A DNA stretch of 64,000 bases from Geomesophilobacter sediminis. GTDB lineage: Bacteria; Desulfobacterota; Desulfuromonadia; Geobacterales; Geobacteraceae. The stretch spans positions 186,001-250,000 of the forward strand of contig NZ_JAEMHM010000001.1 in NCBI RefSeq assembly GCF_016458275.1. The letters are read 5' to 3'. A program made the position numbers and the translations under genes. The notes under the pieces were generated by a model. It did no database searches and was not told where the DNA came from. It saw only the letters and a list, made by a program, of their open reading frames with translations. The first letter of the stretch is position 1; every line of letters begins with the position of its first letter. Below, piece after piece: positions 23,813-33,972 of this stretch.

Positions 23813-26154
23813 CCCCGCGCGGCTATCTCCGCGTTCACTCCTTCCAGGTACTTACGGATCGCCTGGCCGCTCTCCATCCGGAGAACCCGCCCGGCGATCT
23901 TTTTTGCCTCCTCCATGCTTACCCGCCGGATCGCCTCCTTCACCGCCGGAATGGCCGGTGCCGAGAGGCTGAAGCTCCGGATCCCCAATCCCATCAGTAA
24001 CAGCGCGTTCACCGGGTCGGCGGCCATCTCGCCGCACAAGGTCACCGGTTTCCCCGCGTCCCGTGCCGCGTCGGCCACCCGCCGGATCGACCGGAGCACC
24101 GCAGGGTGGTACGGGTCGTACCAGCGCTTGACCCGCTGGTTGTTCCGGTCGCAGGCCAGGGTGTACTGGATGAGGTCGTTGGTCCCGATCGAGAAGTAAT
24201 CGACTTCCTTGGCCAGAAACTCCGCGCAGAAAACCGCCGCGGGAAGCTCCACCATGATCCCCACCCCGATCTCGTCGCTGACCTGTCTCCCCTCGCGCAC
24301 CAGCTCGTCCCGCACTTCCTGCAGGATGGTTTTGATGCTGCGCACCTCGTCCACCCCGGAAACCAGGGGGAACATGATATTGCATTTGCCGTAGGGAGAG
24401 GCGAGAAGCACCCCCGCCAGCTGCTCCCGGAAGATCTCCTCGCGCTCCAAGGAAACGCGGATCGAGCGCCACCCCATGAACGGGTTGTCTTCCTTGGGCT
24501 GCGGGAAGTAGGGAAGTGCCTTGTCGCCGCCGATGTCCAGGGTCCGGATGGTGACCGGCAGCCCGGAAAATCCCTGCAGCACCTTCTTGTAGATTTCGGC
24601 CTGCTCCTGGCGCCCGGGAAAGGCGCTGCGGGTCATGAAGGGGAACTCGGTCCGGTAGAGCCCGACCCCCTCGGCGCCGTTTTGCAGCGCCACCCGGATG
24701 TCACTCAAAAGACCGATGTTGGCAAGGAGGCTCACCCGCTCACCGTCGGTGGTCTCGGCAGGGAGTTCCCGGATGCCTTCCAGGACGCGCTGTTTCTGGT
24801 TGAACTCTCCCTGCAGCCGCTGGTATTCCTGGCGCACCCGCTCGTCCGGGTTGACGTAGACGAAGCCCGAGGTGCCGTCGAGGATCACCTCGCTTTTCGC
24901 ACTCACCTGCTTGAGCAGGCTCTCCACCCCGAAGACGGCCGGGATCCCGAGCGCCCGCGCCATGATGGCGGCGTGGGAGTTGTGGTTCCCCTTCTCGGTG
25001 GCGATCCCGATCACCTTGTCGTGGTCGATGGTGGCGAGATCGGACGGGAGGAGCTCCTCGGCGATCACCACGCGCTTGTCGCGAAGCTTCTGCAGCGTGT
25101 GGTGGTTCCCGTTGAGGGCGTCCACCAGGCGGCGGCCGATGTCCTCCATGTCCGCGGAACGCTCCCTGAGGTAGGGGTCCTCCATCTTGGAAAAGGCGGA
25201 GACGTATTTTCCCACCACCTCGGTAACCGCGCGCACCGCGCCGAAATCCTGGTCGATGAGGTCGGTGATCTTGGCGACGAAGCCGCGGTCCTCGAGGATC
25301 ATCAGGTGGCTGTGGAAGATGGCGGCGTCCTCGGCGGAGAGCATCTCTCCCATCTTCTTTTCCAGGTAGATGGTCTGGATGCGCGCCTTTTCCAGCGCCA
25401 TGGCAAAGTGCTTCTGCTCCTCGGCGCGGGGGCGGACCCTTTCCAGGACCACCTCGCGGGCGAGACCGCGGCTTAAGACCGAGACCTTGCCGGCGGCGAA
25501 TCCCGGGGCGATGGCGAGTCCGGTGAAGACTCCCTGCCGGTTCGCGACCCGGCGCGGGCGCTCCTTGGGAGCCGGCTCGATCCCCTTGAGCCGCTCGACC
25601 TCCGCCTCGTAGAAGGCGCGCTCCTGCTCCTTCTTCCGGATGGAGTCGAGGAGTTTGGCGCTGGCGACGATGGAGGAAATCTGCCACGCGATGGTGCTCA
25701 TCGCGCTGATCTCGGCGGGGGTGAAGGTGCGCGCCTCGCGGGTCTGGATGACCATGACGCCGATCGGCGTCTCGCGCTCGAAAAAGGGGACCCCCAGGAA
25801 GGAGAGGAACTTCTCCTCTCGGGTCTCGCGGAAGTATTTGTAGCGGGGGTGCAGCGGCGCGTTGTCGGTGTTGACCACGCCGCGCTGCTCGATGGCAAGA
25901 CCGGTGAGACCTTCGGAGGTCTTCATGGTGATGCCGAGAGAGGGGCGGGCGAGACCGCGGGTGGCGTGGAGGCGGAGGGTTTCGCCGTCCTCGTCGAGGA
26001 GGTAGATGGAGCAGACGTCGGAGGCCATGCGCTTGGCCACGAGGGTGACGATATTGTCCAATGTCTCCTGCAGGTCGTGCGACTGAAGGATCAGGGCACT
26101 GATATCTTCCAGCGTCCGTAAACCCAGCGTTTCCCTGCTATCAGGTGCCCCCAT
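23809..26154 (-). CDS. ptsP: PEP-protein phosphotransferase with GAF domain (EI-Ntr, PtsP)
   Basis: 781 residues. The N-terminal GAF domain (about 15-165: DICSIYLLDEDGE-like SDVCSIYLLDEDGETLRLH, GLTGLAIEQRGVV) precedes the enzyme I core: PEP-utiliser N-domain (APGFAAGKVSVLSRG), the phosphohistidine site (EKGNHNSHAAIMARALGIPA) and the C-terminal TIM barrel (GVGLYRTEFPFMTR, ANIGLL, IGTNDLIQYTLACDRNN, TLCGEMAADP). It autophosphorylates from PEP and passes phosphate to NPr, starting the nitrogen-related PTS, a regulatory rather than sugar-uptake chain. Partner genes (ptsO, ptsN) are not in the window. It ends on a shared CTAG with the YtxH gene. Confidence 0.95.
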   Translation of the reverse strand: MGAPDSRETLGLRTLEDISALILQSHDLQETLDNIVTLVAKRMASDVCSIYLLDEDGETLRLHATRGLARPSLGITMKTSEGLTGLAIEQRGVVNTDNAPLHPRYKYFRETREEKFLSFLGVPFFERETPIGVMVIQTREARTFTPAEISAMSTIAWQISSIVASAKLLDSIRKKEQERAFYEAEVERLKGIEPAPKERPRRVANRQGVFTGLAIAPGFAAGKVSVLSRGLAREVVLERVRPRAEEQKHFAMALEKARIQTIYLEKKMGEMLSAEDAAIFHSHLMILEDRGFVAKITDLIDQDFGAVRAVTEVVGKYVSAFSKMEDPYLRERSADMEDIGRRLVDALNGNHHTLQKLRDKRVVIAEELLPSDLATIDHDKVIGIATEKGNHNSHAAIMARALGIPAVFGVESLLKQVSAKSEVILDGTSGFVYVNPDERVRQEYQRLQGEFNQKQRVLEGIRELPAETTDGERVSLLANIGLLSDIRVALQNGAEGVGLYRTEFPFMTRSAFPGRQEQAEIYKKVLQGFSGLPVTIRTLDIGGDKALPYFPQPKEDNPFMGWRSIRVSLEREEIFREQLAGVLLASPYGKCNIMFPLVSGVDEVRSIKTILQEVRDELVREGRQVSDEIGVGIMVELPAAVFCAEFLAKEVDYFSIGTNDLIQYTLACDRNNQRVKRWYDPYHPAVLRSIRRVADAARDAGKPVTLCGEMAADPVNALLLMGLGIRSFSLSAPAIPAVKEAIRRVSMEEAKKIAGRVLRMESGQAIRKYLEGVNAEIAARG

Positions 26155-26240
26155 GCCCGCTCCTTGTAAGAATAGTCCGATGTAGTATAGATAGTGCGGC
26201 CGGGAAAGGGAAACATTTTAATCATAATGAACATCCAAGA

Positions 26241-26269
26241 TTGGCAAAAAAGAAGGGCTCTGCTATAGT
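26241..26269 (+). promoter_or_regulatory. Sigma70 promoter of the TPR gene
   Basis: TTGGCA (26241-26246), a 17-base spacer and TATAGT (26264-26269), 38 bases before the TPR start codon. It lies in the gap divergent from ptsP. Confidence 0.65.
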
Positions 26270-26306
26270 AGGCCGAAAATTTCCGCGCCACTGCACGGGA
26301 GGGGCC

Positions 26307-27101
26307 ATGGGTACGACTTTTGACGAAAAACTTTCGGACGGCATCGCACAGCTTGAGGCTTGCGAGTACGCTCGGGCTGCCGAGCAGTTCCGGGGGTGCA
26401 TCGCGTTGGAGCCGAACAACGCCGAGGGGTATTTTTATCTCGGGGAGGCGCTTTCGGAGCAGGGGAAGCATGACGAGGCGATCACGGCGCTGAAGAAGGG
26501 GCTGGAACTTGCGCCGGAGGACCTGGACGGCCTGACCGCGCTGGGAGATGTCTACTTCGAGTCGGGCAAGCACAAGGATGCCTTGGCCTGTTTCAAGAAG
26601 GTGACCGAGTTGAGCCCGAAGGAAGCGGACGGCTACGTCAGCATGGGGCTCGTCTACAACGCGCTGGAGCGCGCCGAGGATGCCCTGAAGGCCTTCCTGC
26701 GGGCCCTGGAGCTCGATCCGAAAAACGTCTTCGCCTTGAACGCCCTGGGTGATCTTTACTATGGGCTTGGGGAGAACGACAAGGCGATCGAATCCTACCG
26801 CAAGGGGATCGAGATCGACCCGGACGACGCGACGGCTCGCTTCAACCTGGGTGAGCTCTTCTACGACATGGACGACCTGGAGGCTGCCCAGCGCGAGACG
26901 CTGGAGGCGATCCGGCTCGATCCCGACTTCACCATGAGCTACCTGACCATGGGGAACATCTGCATCGATCAGGAGCGGATGCAGGACGCGATCAACTACT
27001 TCGAGACCTACCTGAAGAAGGAGCATTCGCCGCAGGCCTCGGAGATGATCGCCGAGGTGAGAGCGGTGGTCGAGGGGCTCAAAGAAGAGCTGCGCGGGTA
27101 A
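26307..27101 (+). CDS. TPR-repeat protein
   Basis: 264 residues from ATG 26307, directly behind GGGAGGGG. About seven tetratricopeptide repeats of 34 residues fill the protein, for example AEGYFYLGEALSEQGKHDEA, VFALNALGDLYYGLGENDKA and ATARFNLGELFYDMDDLEAA. There is no signal peptide or other domain, so it is a cytoplasmic scaffold for protein-protein contacts. It is divergent from ptsP, has its own sigma70 promoter and a terminator after it, and is therefore a single-gene unit. No partner can be named. Confidence 0.88.
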   Translation: MGTTFDEKLSDGIAQLEACEYARAAEQFRGCIALEPNNAEGYFYLGEALSEQGKHDEAITALKKGLELAPEDLDGLTALGDVYFESGKHKDALACFKKVTELSPKEADGYVSMGLVYNALERAEDALKAFLRALELDPKNVFALNALGDLYYGLGENDKAIESYRKGIEIDPDDATARFNLGELFYDMDDLEAAQRETLEAIRLDPDFTMSYLTMGNICIDQERMQDAINYFETYLKKEHSPQASEMIAEVRAVVEGLKEELRG

Positions 27102-27122
27102 CAGGAAGAAAGGGCTGAAAAA

Positions 27123-27148
27123 GGGACTGGCACCGAAGGTGCCTGTTC
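27123..27148 (+). repeat. GGCACC hairpin repeat
   Basis: GGCACC-GAA-GGTGCC (27129-27143) inside a looser outer pairing of GGGACT with a TGTTCC flank. It is a variant of the GGGGACTGGC hairpin family, 22 bases after the TPR stop codon. Confidence 0.5.
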
Positions 27149-27175
27149 CTCTCAGCTAAGGCGCTAGAAATGAAA

Positions 27176-27218
27176 AGAGAGGGGCTTCCATTGCGGAGGC
27201 CCCTCTCTGTTTGTTTGT
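27176..27218 (+). terminator. Rho-independent terminator after the TPR gene
   Basis: AGAGAGGGGCTTCC pairs with GGAGGCCCCTCTCT (one G-U) around ATTGC, followed by GTTTGTTTG. The T-rich tail fits termination of + strand transcription. Confidence 0.75.
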
Positions 27219-27428
27219 GAGGGATGATTGGGAAACGAAGGGGCGCAGCATGCAGCGCCCGTCGATCCGAGTAAGTCCCCCTTTGCGAAGGGGGATTTAG
27301 GGATTTGCCTTTGAGGTTCTGCCTTTCAGCAGGTTCACGAGAACCTGAGAACCAAATCCCCCCGGCCCCCCTTTTGTCAAAGGGGGGAGTTCAAGGGGCT
27401 ACCTTTGTCAACGGGGGGAGGCGTAGGG
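27219..27428. repeat. CCCCC/GGGGG stem-forming repeats
   Basis: Several short stems occur, such as CCCCCTTTGCGAAGGGGG near 27277 and CCCCCCTTTTGTCAAAGGGG near 27366. Such sequences are commonly dispersed in intergenic DNA of related genomes. No gene is supported here. Confidence 0.5.
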
Positions 27429-28541
27429 TTACTTCTCTTTCTTTTGCAGCTTCTCCGCGATCGCGTTCACCACGTGGTGGGCGTCGTTCAGCGCGGTGTA
27501 GATCAGGTTGGGGTGCTTCTCCTCGACGATCGCCCCCTTGGATATCCGCATGTAGGACGGGGAAATCGCCCCGCCGATCGCATAGACTCCCTTGCGGGTG
27601 GTCTCGTATTCGGCGGTCAAAAGCAGCAGCCGGTCTCCTTCCTTGGCCACCTGGCAGATCCCCTCGGTGCAGGCGATGGTCTGCACGCCGATCCGGTCGA
27701 AGATGGAGGTCGGCCCCTGGCTTCCGATGCAGGCGATGACGTTTTTCATCGGGAAGCTCATGGCATGGTAGCGCTCGATCCCCCCCTCGATCTTCTCCTC
27801 GCTCACCCGGATCACCAGTCGGTCCACCCCTTCGTCGTCCACCTCGCCGATCCGCGGGGTCGCACCGGGGAGGAGCCGGATGTTGCCGCCGAGCAGGATC
27901 TCCTCGCCCAACCGCTGGGCGGTCTCCTTGTTGACATCGAAGGTCTCCGCGACGTGCGCCCAGTAGACCGGCTCCTTGTCGCTTGCGTTACGTTTCTCCT
28001 TGAGGATGGAGATGATCACGTCCGCGGCGCTGTTGCCGCCACCGATCACCAGGGTGCGCACCCCGACGAACTTCTTCGGATCGTCCAGCCCCTTGGCCAC
28101 CATCTTGGCGTCGCCGTAGACGGTAAGTTCCTTGGGAATCGAGCTTCCGAAGGCGAGGAGGACCCGGCGCGCCTTGAAGGTGCCGCGCGAGGTGTGGACC
28201 TTGAGGAATTCCCGCCCGGTCTCGATGTCCTCGAATTCGGTCTCGGTCATCACGTTGAGCCCCTCGTGCTGGACGAAGTGCTGCACGTACTGGATGTACT
28301 TCTCCACGGTGACCGGCTTGTCGGGCGGCCGGAGCTCCTCGACCAGGAACGGCTCCGGGTTCTCCTTGGGCTTGGAAGGGTAGACGTTTTTCCCTTCCGG
28401 GTAGGTGTTGGCGATGCCCTGGAAGACCCCCTTGCCGGACTCGATGATCAGGTGGGAAAGCCCCCGCTTGTGGCACAGATAAGCGGCGGCGACCCCGCCG
28501 GGGCCCCCGCCGACGATGAGCACGTCGTAACTGTTATGCAT
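27429..28541 (-). CDS. FAD/NAD(P)-binding oxidoreductase (thioredoxin-reductase-like, YpdA type)
   Basis: 370 residues. The N-terminal FAD motif DVLIVGGGPGGVAAAYLC and a second nucleotide motif TLVIGGGNSAADVIISIL define a two-dinucleotide-binding flavoprotein. The C-terminus GVYAIGGAISPSYMRIS is the second FAD contact. No CxxC redox pair is seen at the usual thioredoxin-reductase position. This resembles YpdA/bacillithiol-disulfide-reductase-like and ferredoxin-NADP-reductase-like proteins. The electron acceptor is unknown. It stands alone between a TPR protein and a YtxH gene with clear gaps on both sides. Confidence 0.8.
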   Translation of the reverse strand: MHNSYDVLIVGGGPGGVAAAYLCHKRGLSHLIIESGKGVFQGIANTYPEGKNVYPSKPKENPEPFLVEELRPPDKPVTVEKYIQYVQHFVQHEGLNVMTETEFEDIETGREFLKVHTSRGTFKARRVLLAFGSSIPKELTVYGDAKMVAKGLDDPKKFVGVRTLVIGGGNSAADVIISILKEKRNASDKEPVYWAHVAETFDVNKETAQRLGEEILLGGNIRLLPGATPRIGEVDDEGVDRLVIRVSEEKIEGGIERYHAMSFPMKNVIACIGSQGPTSIFDRIGVQTIACTEGICQVAKEGDRLLLLTAEYETTRKGVYAIGGAISPSYMRISKGAIVEEKHPNLIYTALNDAHHVVNAIAEKLQKKEK

Positions 28542-28641
28542 GTAGAACCTCGCTGCGCTTTACTTTCTCATGAGGGCAACTATACACCCGCTGCCCGGAG
28601 GATTTAAACCTAAAGATATGGAAGCCGTCCTGGTTTTCATT

Positions 28642-28662
28642 CCCTCTCCCGGAGGGAGAGGG
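28642..28662. repeat. 9-bp hairpin of the CCCTCTCC repeat family
   Basis: CCCTCTCCC-GGA-GGGAGAGGG is a perfect 9-bp stem with a three-base loop, in the gap between the flavin oxidoreductase and the second YtxH gene. It has the same core as the repeats around ferritin. Confidence 0.55.
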
Positions 28663-28746
28663 AGGTCGGATCGGGAGTGATATCGAACTCGTTTGTCGTC
28701 TGTAAGGGTTAATGATCATCGTTCGCGGTTCATTTAATAAAGGCTC

Positions 28747-28774
28747 TTGGCAGATGCAACATTTACGGTACCAT
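28747..28774 (+). promoter_or_regulatory. Possible sigma70 promoter of the second YtxH gene
   Basis: TTGGCA (28747-28752), a 16-base spacer and TACCAT (28769-28774), 54 bases before the start codon. The -10 match is only four of six. Confidence 0.4.
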
Positions 28775-28827
28775 TACTCACGTCCAAAATTTCCGGGCAC
28801 ATTTTGCAGTTTCAAGGGGGTAGAGGC

Positions 28828-29190
28828 ATGGCATCGAATGACAATGACAACAGTCTGATTGCTGGAGCTCTTTTTCTGGTTGCCGGGGGGATCGTCGGGG
28901 CGGGGGTGGCACTGTTGTTTGCGCCCCAAAGCGGTACCAAGACACGCAAGGACATCTGCCGTTTCGCCCGGAAGGCGCGCCGCAGCGCCGAGGACGCGGT
29001 AGAGGTGGTTGAGGATTTCAAAGACAACCTCTCCGACATCGTGGAAGAGGTGGGCGAGCGCGCCACCGAAATCCTGGAAACCGGCAAGGATATGGCGTAC
29101 GGCGCCAAGAAAAAACTGCTCAAGGCTCTCGAGGAGAGCGGTGAGCAGTTGGAAAAACAGCGGGCGAAACTTTCCAAGCTGGTCGGCTAG
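28828..29190 (+). CDS. YtxH domain protein with amphipathic tail
   Basis: 120 residues from ATG 28828 behind TAGAGG. A single membrane segment (SLIAGALFLVAGGIVGAGVA) is followed by LLFAPQSGTKTRKDI, the YtxH signature, and a long charged helix (VVEDFKDNLSDIVEEVGERA and onward) rich in Glu and Lys that could form a coiled coil. Its role is unknown; members of the family are often induced by stress. The stop codon shares CTAG with the stop of the convergent DUF3047 gene, as in the YtxH/ptsP pair. Confidence 0.82.
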   Translation: MASNDNDNSLIAGALFLVAGGIVGAGVALLFAPQSGTKTRKDICRFARKARRSAEDAVEVVEDFKDNLSDIVEEVGERATEILETGKDMAYGAKKKLLKALEESGEQLEKQRAKLSKLVG

Positions 29191-29819
29191 TCTTTCGGCT
29201 GACGCAGCGTGATGTCCCCATACCAGGCGGTGGCATCGTCCTGGGTATCGTCCGTATCGGTCATGATGGCAACCCCCCCCAGCGGGGGGGGCTCCTCTCC
29301 AAAAATCCTCTTGTAGTCCTCGTAGATGTTCCGCTCCTCGAAGACCCAGTTCCCCGCCTTTTCATCCCCGCTTTCCACGGCGACGATCGCCGAGTTCGAC
29401 GTGTAGGGGCTTCTCGCCTCGGATCCCTTCGGCATCTTCGCCGACCAGACGTAGTTGATCGCCCGCATGCGCCAGATGAAGGTCCGCGGGAAGATCACGT
29501 AGACCCGGGCCACGAAGTCGTCGCCGCTTTTGCTTTTGACGTCCTCGCGCTTCAAGGTGTGGTCGATGCGCCAGCTCCAGGTAAGGCGCGGATACTTCTT
29601 GGCGTCGACCTTCAGGGTCTTGACCATTCCCGAGGCGGCCTTGACCGCGTGCGCCTTCATGGCGCCGTTGTCGATGGCGTAGCCGGTATGCCCCTTGAAG
29701 GTCTTTTCGGACCACCCCGAGACGTCCCCGGCGCTGAAGCGTCCCACCGGGATCTCCGGCGCGGCGGTCGTCGTTACGGCGGCCAGGGCCGCCGCAGCTA
29801 TGACGAGATTGGCGATCAT
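29187..29819 (-). CDS. DUF3047 exported protein
   Basis: 210 residues. The N-terminus MIANLVIAAAALAAVTTTAA is a plausible signal peptide. The body matches DUF3047: YPRLTWSWRIDHTLKRED, GDDFVARVYVIFP, YVWSAKMPKG and VAIMTDTDDTQDDATAWYGD. It is a beta-rich family of unknown function in Gram-negative bacteria. It follows purC by 12 bases on the same strand, so the two are probably co-transcribed although no functional link is known. Confidence 0.85.
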   Translation of the reverse strand: MIANLVIAAAALAAVTTTAAPEIPVGRFSAGDVSGWSEKTFKGHTGYAIDNGAMKAHAVKAASGMVKTLKVDAKKYPRLTWSWRIDHTLKREDVKSKSGDDFVARVYVIFPRTFIWRMRAINYVWSAKMPKGSEARSPYTSNSAIVAVESGDEKAGNWVFEERNIYEDYKRIFGEEPPPLGGVAIMTDTDDTQDDATAWYGDITLRQPKD

Positions 29820-29831
29820 CGCGGGAAAGGC

Positions 29832-30722
29832 TTACAGCCCCTTGCCGGTCAGCTTCACCAGCGCTTCCATGTACTTCTCGCCGGTCTTCTGGACGATCTC
29901 GGCCGGAAGCGGCGGAGCGGGAGCGGTCTTGTTCCAGGTGAGGGTCTCCAGGTAGTCGCGCAAAAACTGCTTGTCGAAGGAGGGCTGCGGACCGCCGGGG
30001 TGGTAGCTCTCTTTCGGCCAGAAGCGGCTGGAGTCGGGGGTCATGCACTCGTCGATGATGATGAGCTCGCCGTTATAGATGCCGTATTCGAACTTGGTGT
30101 CGGCGATGATGATCCCCTTCTCGTCGGCGATGGCGCGCGCCTTCTCGTAGATCGCCAGCGTCACCTCGCGCACCCTTTGGGCGGTCTCTTCGCCGCACAG
30201 CTCAGCCATCTTCTCAAAGGAGATGTTTTCGTCGTGGGTCCCGAGTTCCGCCTTGGTCGAGGGGGTGAAGATCGGCTGCGGCAGGCGGTCACTTTCCTTG
30301 AGCCCGGCCGGGAGCTTGATGCCGCAGATGGAGCCGGTCGCCTGGTAGTCCTTCCAGCCGGAGCCGGAGATGTAGCCGCGCACGATGCACTCGGCCGGCA
30401 GCGGCTGGGCCTTTTTCACCAGCATGGAGCGGCCGGCGAGGACGTCGGCGTAGGGCTGGCACTCCTTCGGGAAGTCGGCGACGTCGGTGGAGATGATGTG
30501 GTTCTTGATGATCCCTTCCATCTGGCGGAACCAGAAGGCCGAGATCTGGGTGAGGACGTACCCCTTGTTGGGAATCCCCTCGTTCATGATGACGTCGAAA
30601 GCGGAGATCCGGTCGGTGGTGACGATGAGCAGCGCCTCGCCGAGATCGTAGATGTCGCGCACCTTGCCGCGCGCTGCGAGTTTTAACCCAGGGAAATCCG
30701 TGGTAAGGATCGGTTGCGTCAT
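29832..30722 (-). CDS. purC: Phosphoribosylaminoimidazole-succinocarboxamide synthase (PurC)
   Basis: 296 residues from ATG 30722 with AAGGAGG six bases upstream; the longer frame to 30791 lacks a site. The SAICAR synthetase signature is clear: [56 protein letters not shown], and [20 protein letters not shown] with [13 protein letters not shown]. It joins aspartate to CAIR with ATP in de novo purine synthesis. The length of about 296 is that of the longer, yeast-ADE1-like form rather than the 237-residue E. coli form. It is first gene of a short operon with DUF3047. Confidence 0.96.
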   Translation of the reverse strand: MTQPILTTDFPGLKLAARGKVRDIYDLGEALLIVTTDRISAFDVIMNEGIPNKGYVLTQISAFWFRQMEGIIKNHIISTDVADFPKECQPYADVLAGRSMLVKKAQPLPAECIVRGYISGSGWKDYQATGSICGIKLPAGLKESDRLPQPIFTPSTKAELGTHDENISFEKMAELCGEETAQRVREVTLAIYEKARAIADEKGIIIADTKFEYGIYNGELIIIDECMTPDSSRFWPKESYHPGGPQPSFDKQFLRDYLETLTWNKTAPAPPLPAEIVQKTGEKYMEALVKLTGKGL

Positions 30723-30805
30723 GATTGCCTCCTTGTGTGGTGCGGGTTCGAGCGTGAAAAGTGAAAGGTGAAGAGTGCCGGCACCCTTCACCTTATTAGA
30801 TATAG

Positions 30806-30835
30806 GGGGACGGGCGCCTTTTAGGGCCCGTCCCC
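30806..30835. terminator. 10-bp GC hairpin between PpiD-like gene and purC
   Basis: GGGGACGGGC (30806-30815) and GCCCGTCCCC (30826-30835) form a perfect stem with a ten-base loop containing TTTT. It is followed closely by another 10-bp hairpin. Confidence 0.5.
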
Positions 30836-30847
30836 GGGTGAATCAAG

Positions 30848-30876
30848 GGGGACCGGCACCTGCGGAGCCAGTCCCC
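30848..30876 (-). repeat. GGGGACYGGC-type hairpin repeat
   Basis: GGGGACCGGC and GCCAGTCCCC flank ACCTGCGGA, the same loop as the copy at 7356-7384. It lies 23 bases beyond the stop codon of the PpiD-like gene and may end its transcript. Confidence 0.65.
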
Positions 30877-30898
30877 TTGTTGCGTGTATTTAATTAAA

Positions 30899-32491
30899 TT
30901 ACTGGTTCTGGTTGGCCAGGATCGACGGGTTGATGTCGATCTTCGCCTTGGCGCGCAGCCCCTTGAGCCAGGTATCGACCGCCTCCTGCTGCTTCTTGGG
31001 AAGGAGGGTCTTCTTGATCTCGTCCTTCTTGGCGGCGAGGTCGGTGGTCGGGGCCTCGATGCGGGACTTGAGCTTCACCGCGTACCAGCGCTCCCCGACT
31101 TTCACCGCCTGCTTCGCGGCCGGGGACGCGGTGGTCAGGGCGAAGGCCTGTTCCATCAGTTCCGGAGAGGTGCCGATGGTGGGAACCTTGCCGGTCGGGT
31201 CGTAGCCGAAGTTGCCGGTTTCCTTCATCCCCGCGACGTTCCCCTTGGCGAGCTGCGCCAGGGTGTCCTGAGCCTTTTTCTGGGCCACTTCAATCGCCTT
31301 GGCGGCAAGCGCCTTCTCTTCGACTTTGGAGCGGATCTGCGCCAAGGGCGGGACGGCGGCCGGCTTGCGCTCGGTCACCTTGACCAGGTAGATACCCTTG
31401 GCGGTCTCGACCGGGCCCCCGATCTCACCCTGCTTGGTGGCAAAGGAGCGGGCGATCACGTCTTTTTCGCCGGCCAGTGCCGCCGGCGCAGCGTCGGCGG
31501 TGAAGATGCCGGTCTTCTCGACCTTGGCGCCAAGCGCATTGGCGGCGGCGTCGATGTCGCCGTTGGCCTTGAACTTGTTGGCGGCGTCGGCGGCCTTCTC
31601 GTAGGCCTCCTTGGCTTCCTTCTGCTTGAGCGCGTCGGCGGTCGCCTGCTCCTTGACTTGGTCGAACGGCAGTATACCACCCTTGGCCTGGTAACGGTCG
31701 ATGTTCTTCTGGTAGTAGGTCTGGGCCTCTTCCGGGGTTACCGAGATCTTGCTGGCGAACTGCTCCGGGGAAACCCGGACAAAAGCCACGCTGACCTGTT
31801 CCGGGGTGCGGAACTCGGCCTGGTGACCCTGCAGGTAGCTGTCGAGGTCGGCGTCGGTCAGCTTGATCCCGCTTTTCACGTCGGCCGGGCCGAACGAGAC
31901 GTAGGCGAGGTCGATCTTGTCGTTTTGTTTGTGGAACTGCTGGGTGATCTCCTGGTCGGTCACCGTCACGCCGCTCTGTATCTTGGCGCGGGCCTTTTTG
32001 ACCAGCAGGTCATCCTCTTCGGCCTCCTCGAACCCCTTCGGGGTGATGCGGTTCATCTTCAGGACCTGCTGGTAGGTGTTGAAGTCGAAGGCGCCGTCTT
32101 TCTGGAAGGCGGGGATCTTGGCGATCTCGCCGGCCACCTCGTCCTTGCTCACCGAAAGGCCCATGTGCTTCGCCTCGTTGCGGATCAGGACGTTGTCGAT
32201 CAGGTTGTCGAGGGTCATCTTCCGGAGGTTCATCTGCTTTTCCATCTCCGGAGTGAGCGAACGGCCGTAGATCTGCTCGTAGAGGCCGCGGGTGCGGTAG
32301 TACGCTTTATCGAATTCTTCCAGGGAGACCTTGGTGCCGTCGACCTTCGCCGCGTAGGCGACCGAACCCGATTCCCCTTTGCTCCCCCGTCCCCAGACCA
32401 GGAAAATAGTCCCAATGAACGAGGCCACGATGACCACGAATACAATCTTGATCACGATGGACTCTTTGTATTTCCTCATTATGCCTAGCAT
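30899..32491 (-). CDS. PpiD-like periplasmic folding factor (SurA-N domain)
   Basis: 530 residues from ATG 32491, with AAAGGAG about ten bases upstream. A single N-terminal membrane helix (SIVIKIVFVVIVASFIGTIF) anchors it, as in PpiD. A SurA_N_3-like region follows (VDGTKVSLEEFDKAYYRTRG, MTLDNLIDNVLIRNEAKHMG). The middle (about 230-400) has only faint parvulin similarity: the HILI and GYHIIKL motifs seen in the PpiC protein at 22351 are missing, while GPVETAKGIYLVKVTERKPA is present. It may be a chaperone with a degenerate or inactive isomerase. The role inferred is folding of exported proteins at the periplasmic face. Confidence 0.88.
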   Translation of the reverse strand: MLGIMRKYKESIVIKIVFVVIVASFIGTIFLVWGRGSKGESGSVAYAAKVDGTKVSLEEFDKAYYRTRGLYEQIYGRSLTPEMEKQMNLRKMTLDNLIDNVLIRNEAKHMGLSVSKDEVAGEIAKIPAFQKDGAFDFNTYQQVLKMNRITPKGFEEAEEDDLLVKKARAKIQSGVTVTDQEITQQFHKQNDKIDLAYVSFGPADVKSGIKLTDADLDSYLQGHQAEFRTPEQVSVAFVRVSPEQFASKISVTPEEAQTYYQKNIDRYQAKGGILPFDQVKEQATADALKQKEAKEAYEKAADAANKFKANGDIDAAANALGAKVEKTGIFTADAAPAALAGEKDVIARSFATKQGEIGGPVETAKGIYLVKVTERKPAAVPPLAQIRSKVEEKALAAKAIEVAQKKAQDTLAQLAKGNVAGMKETGNFGYDPTGKVPTIGTSPELMEQAFALTTASPAAKQAVKVGERWYAVKLKSRIEAPTTDLAAKKDEIKKTLLPKKQQEAVDTWLKGLRAKAKIDINPSILANQNQ

Positions 32492-33964
<1,473 letters not shown>

Positions 33965-33972
33965 TCCGGCTC

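Noticed and set aside
24106-25476. 456-residue open frame on the plus strand
   Set aside because: It is antisense to ptsP, which has complete enzyme I motifs; the frame has no recognisable domain.
27128-27143. Sigma54 promoter in the TGGCACC hairpin repeats
   Set aside because: GG and GC happen to be ten bases apart in this hairpin family (also at 7361 and nearby copies), but the -12 box does not match and no gene start follows in register.
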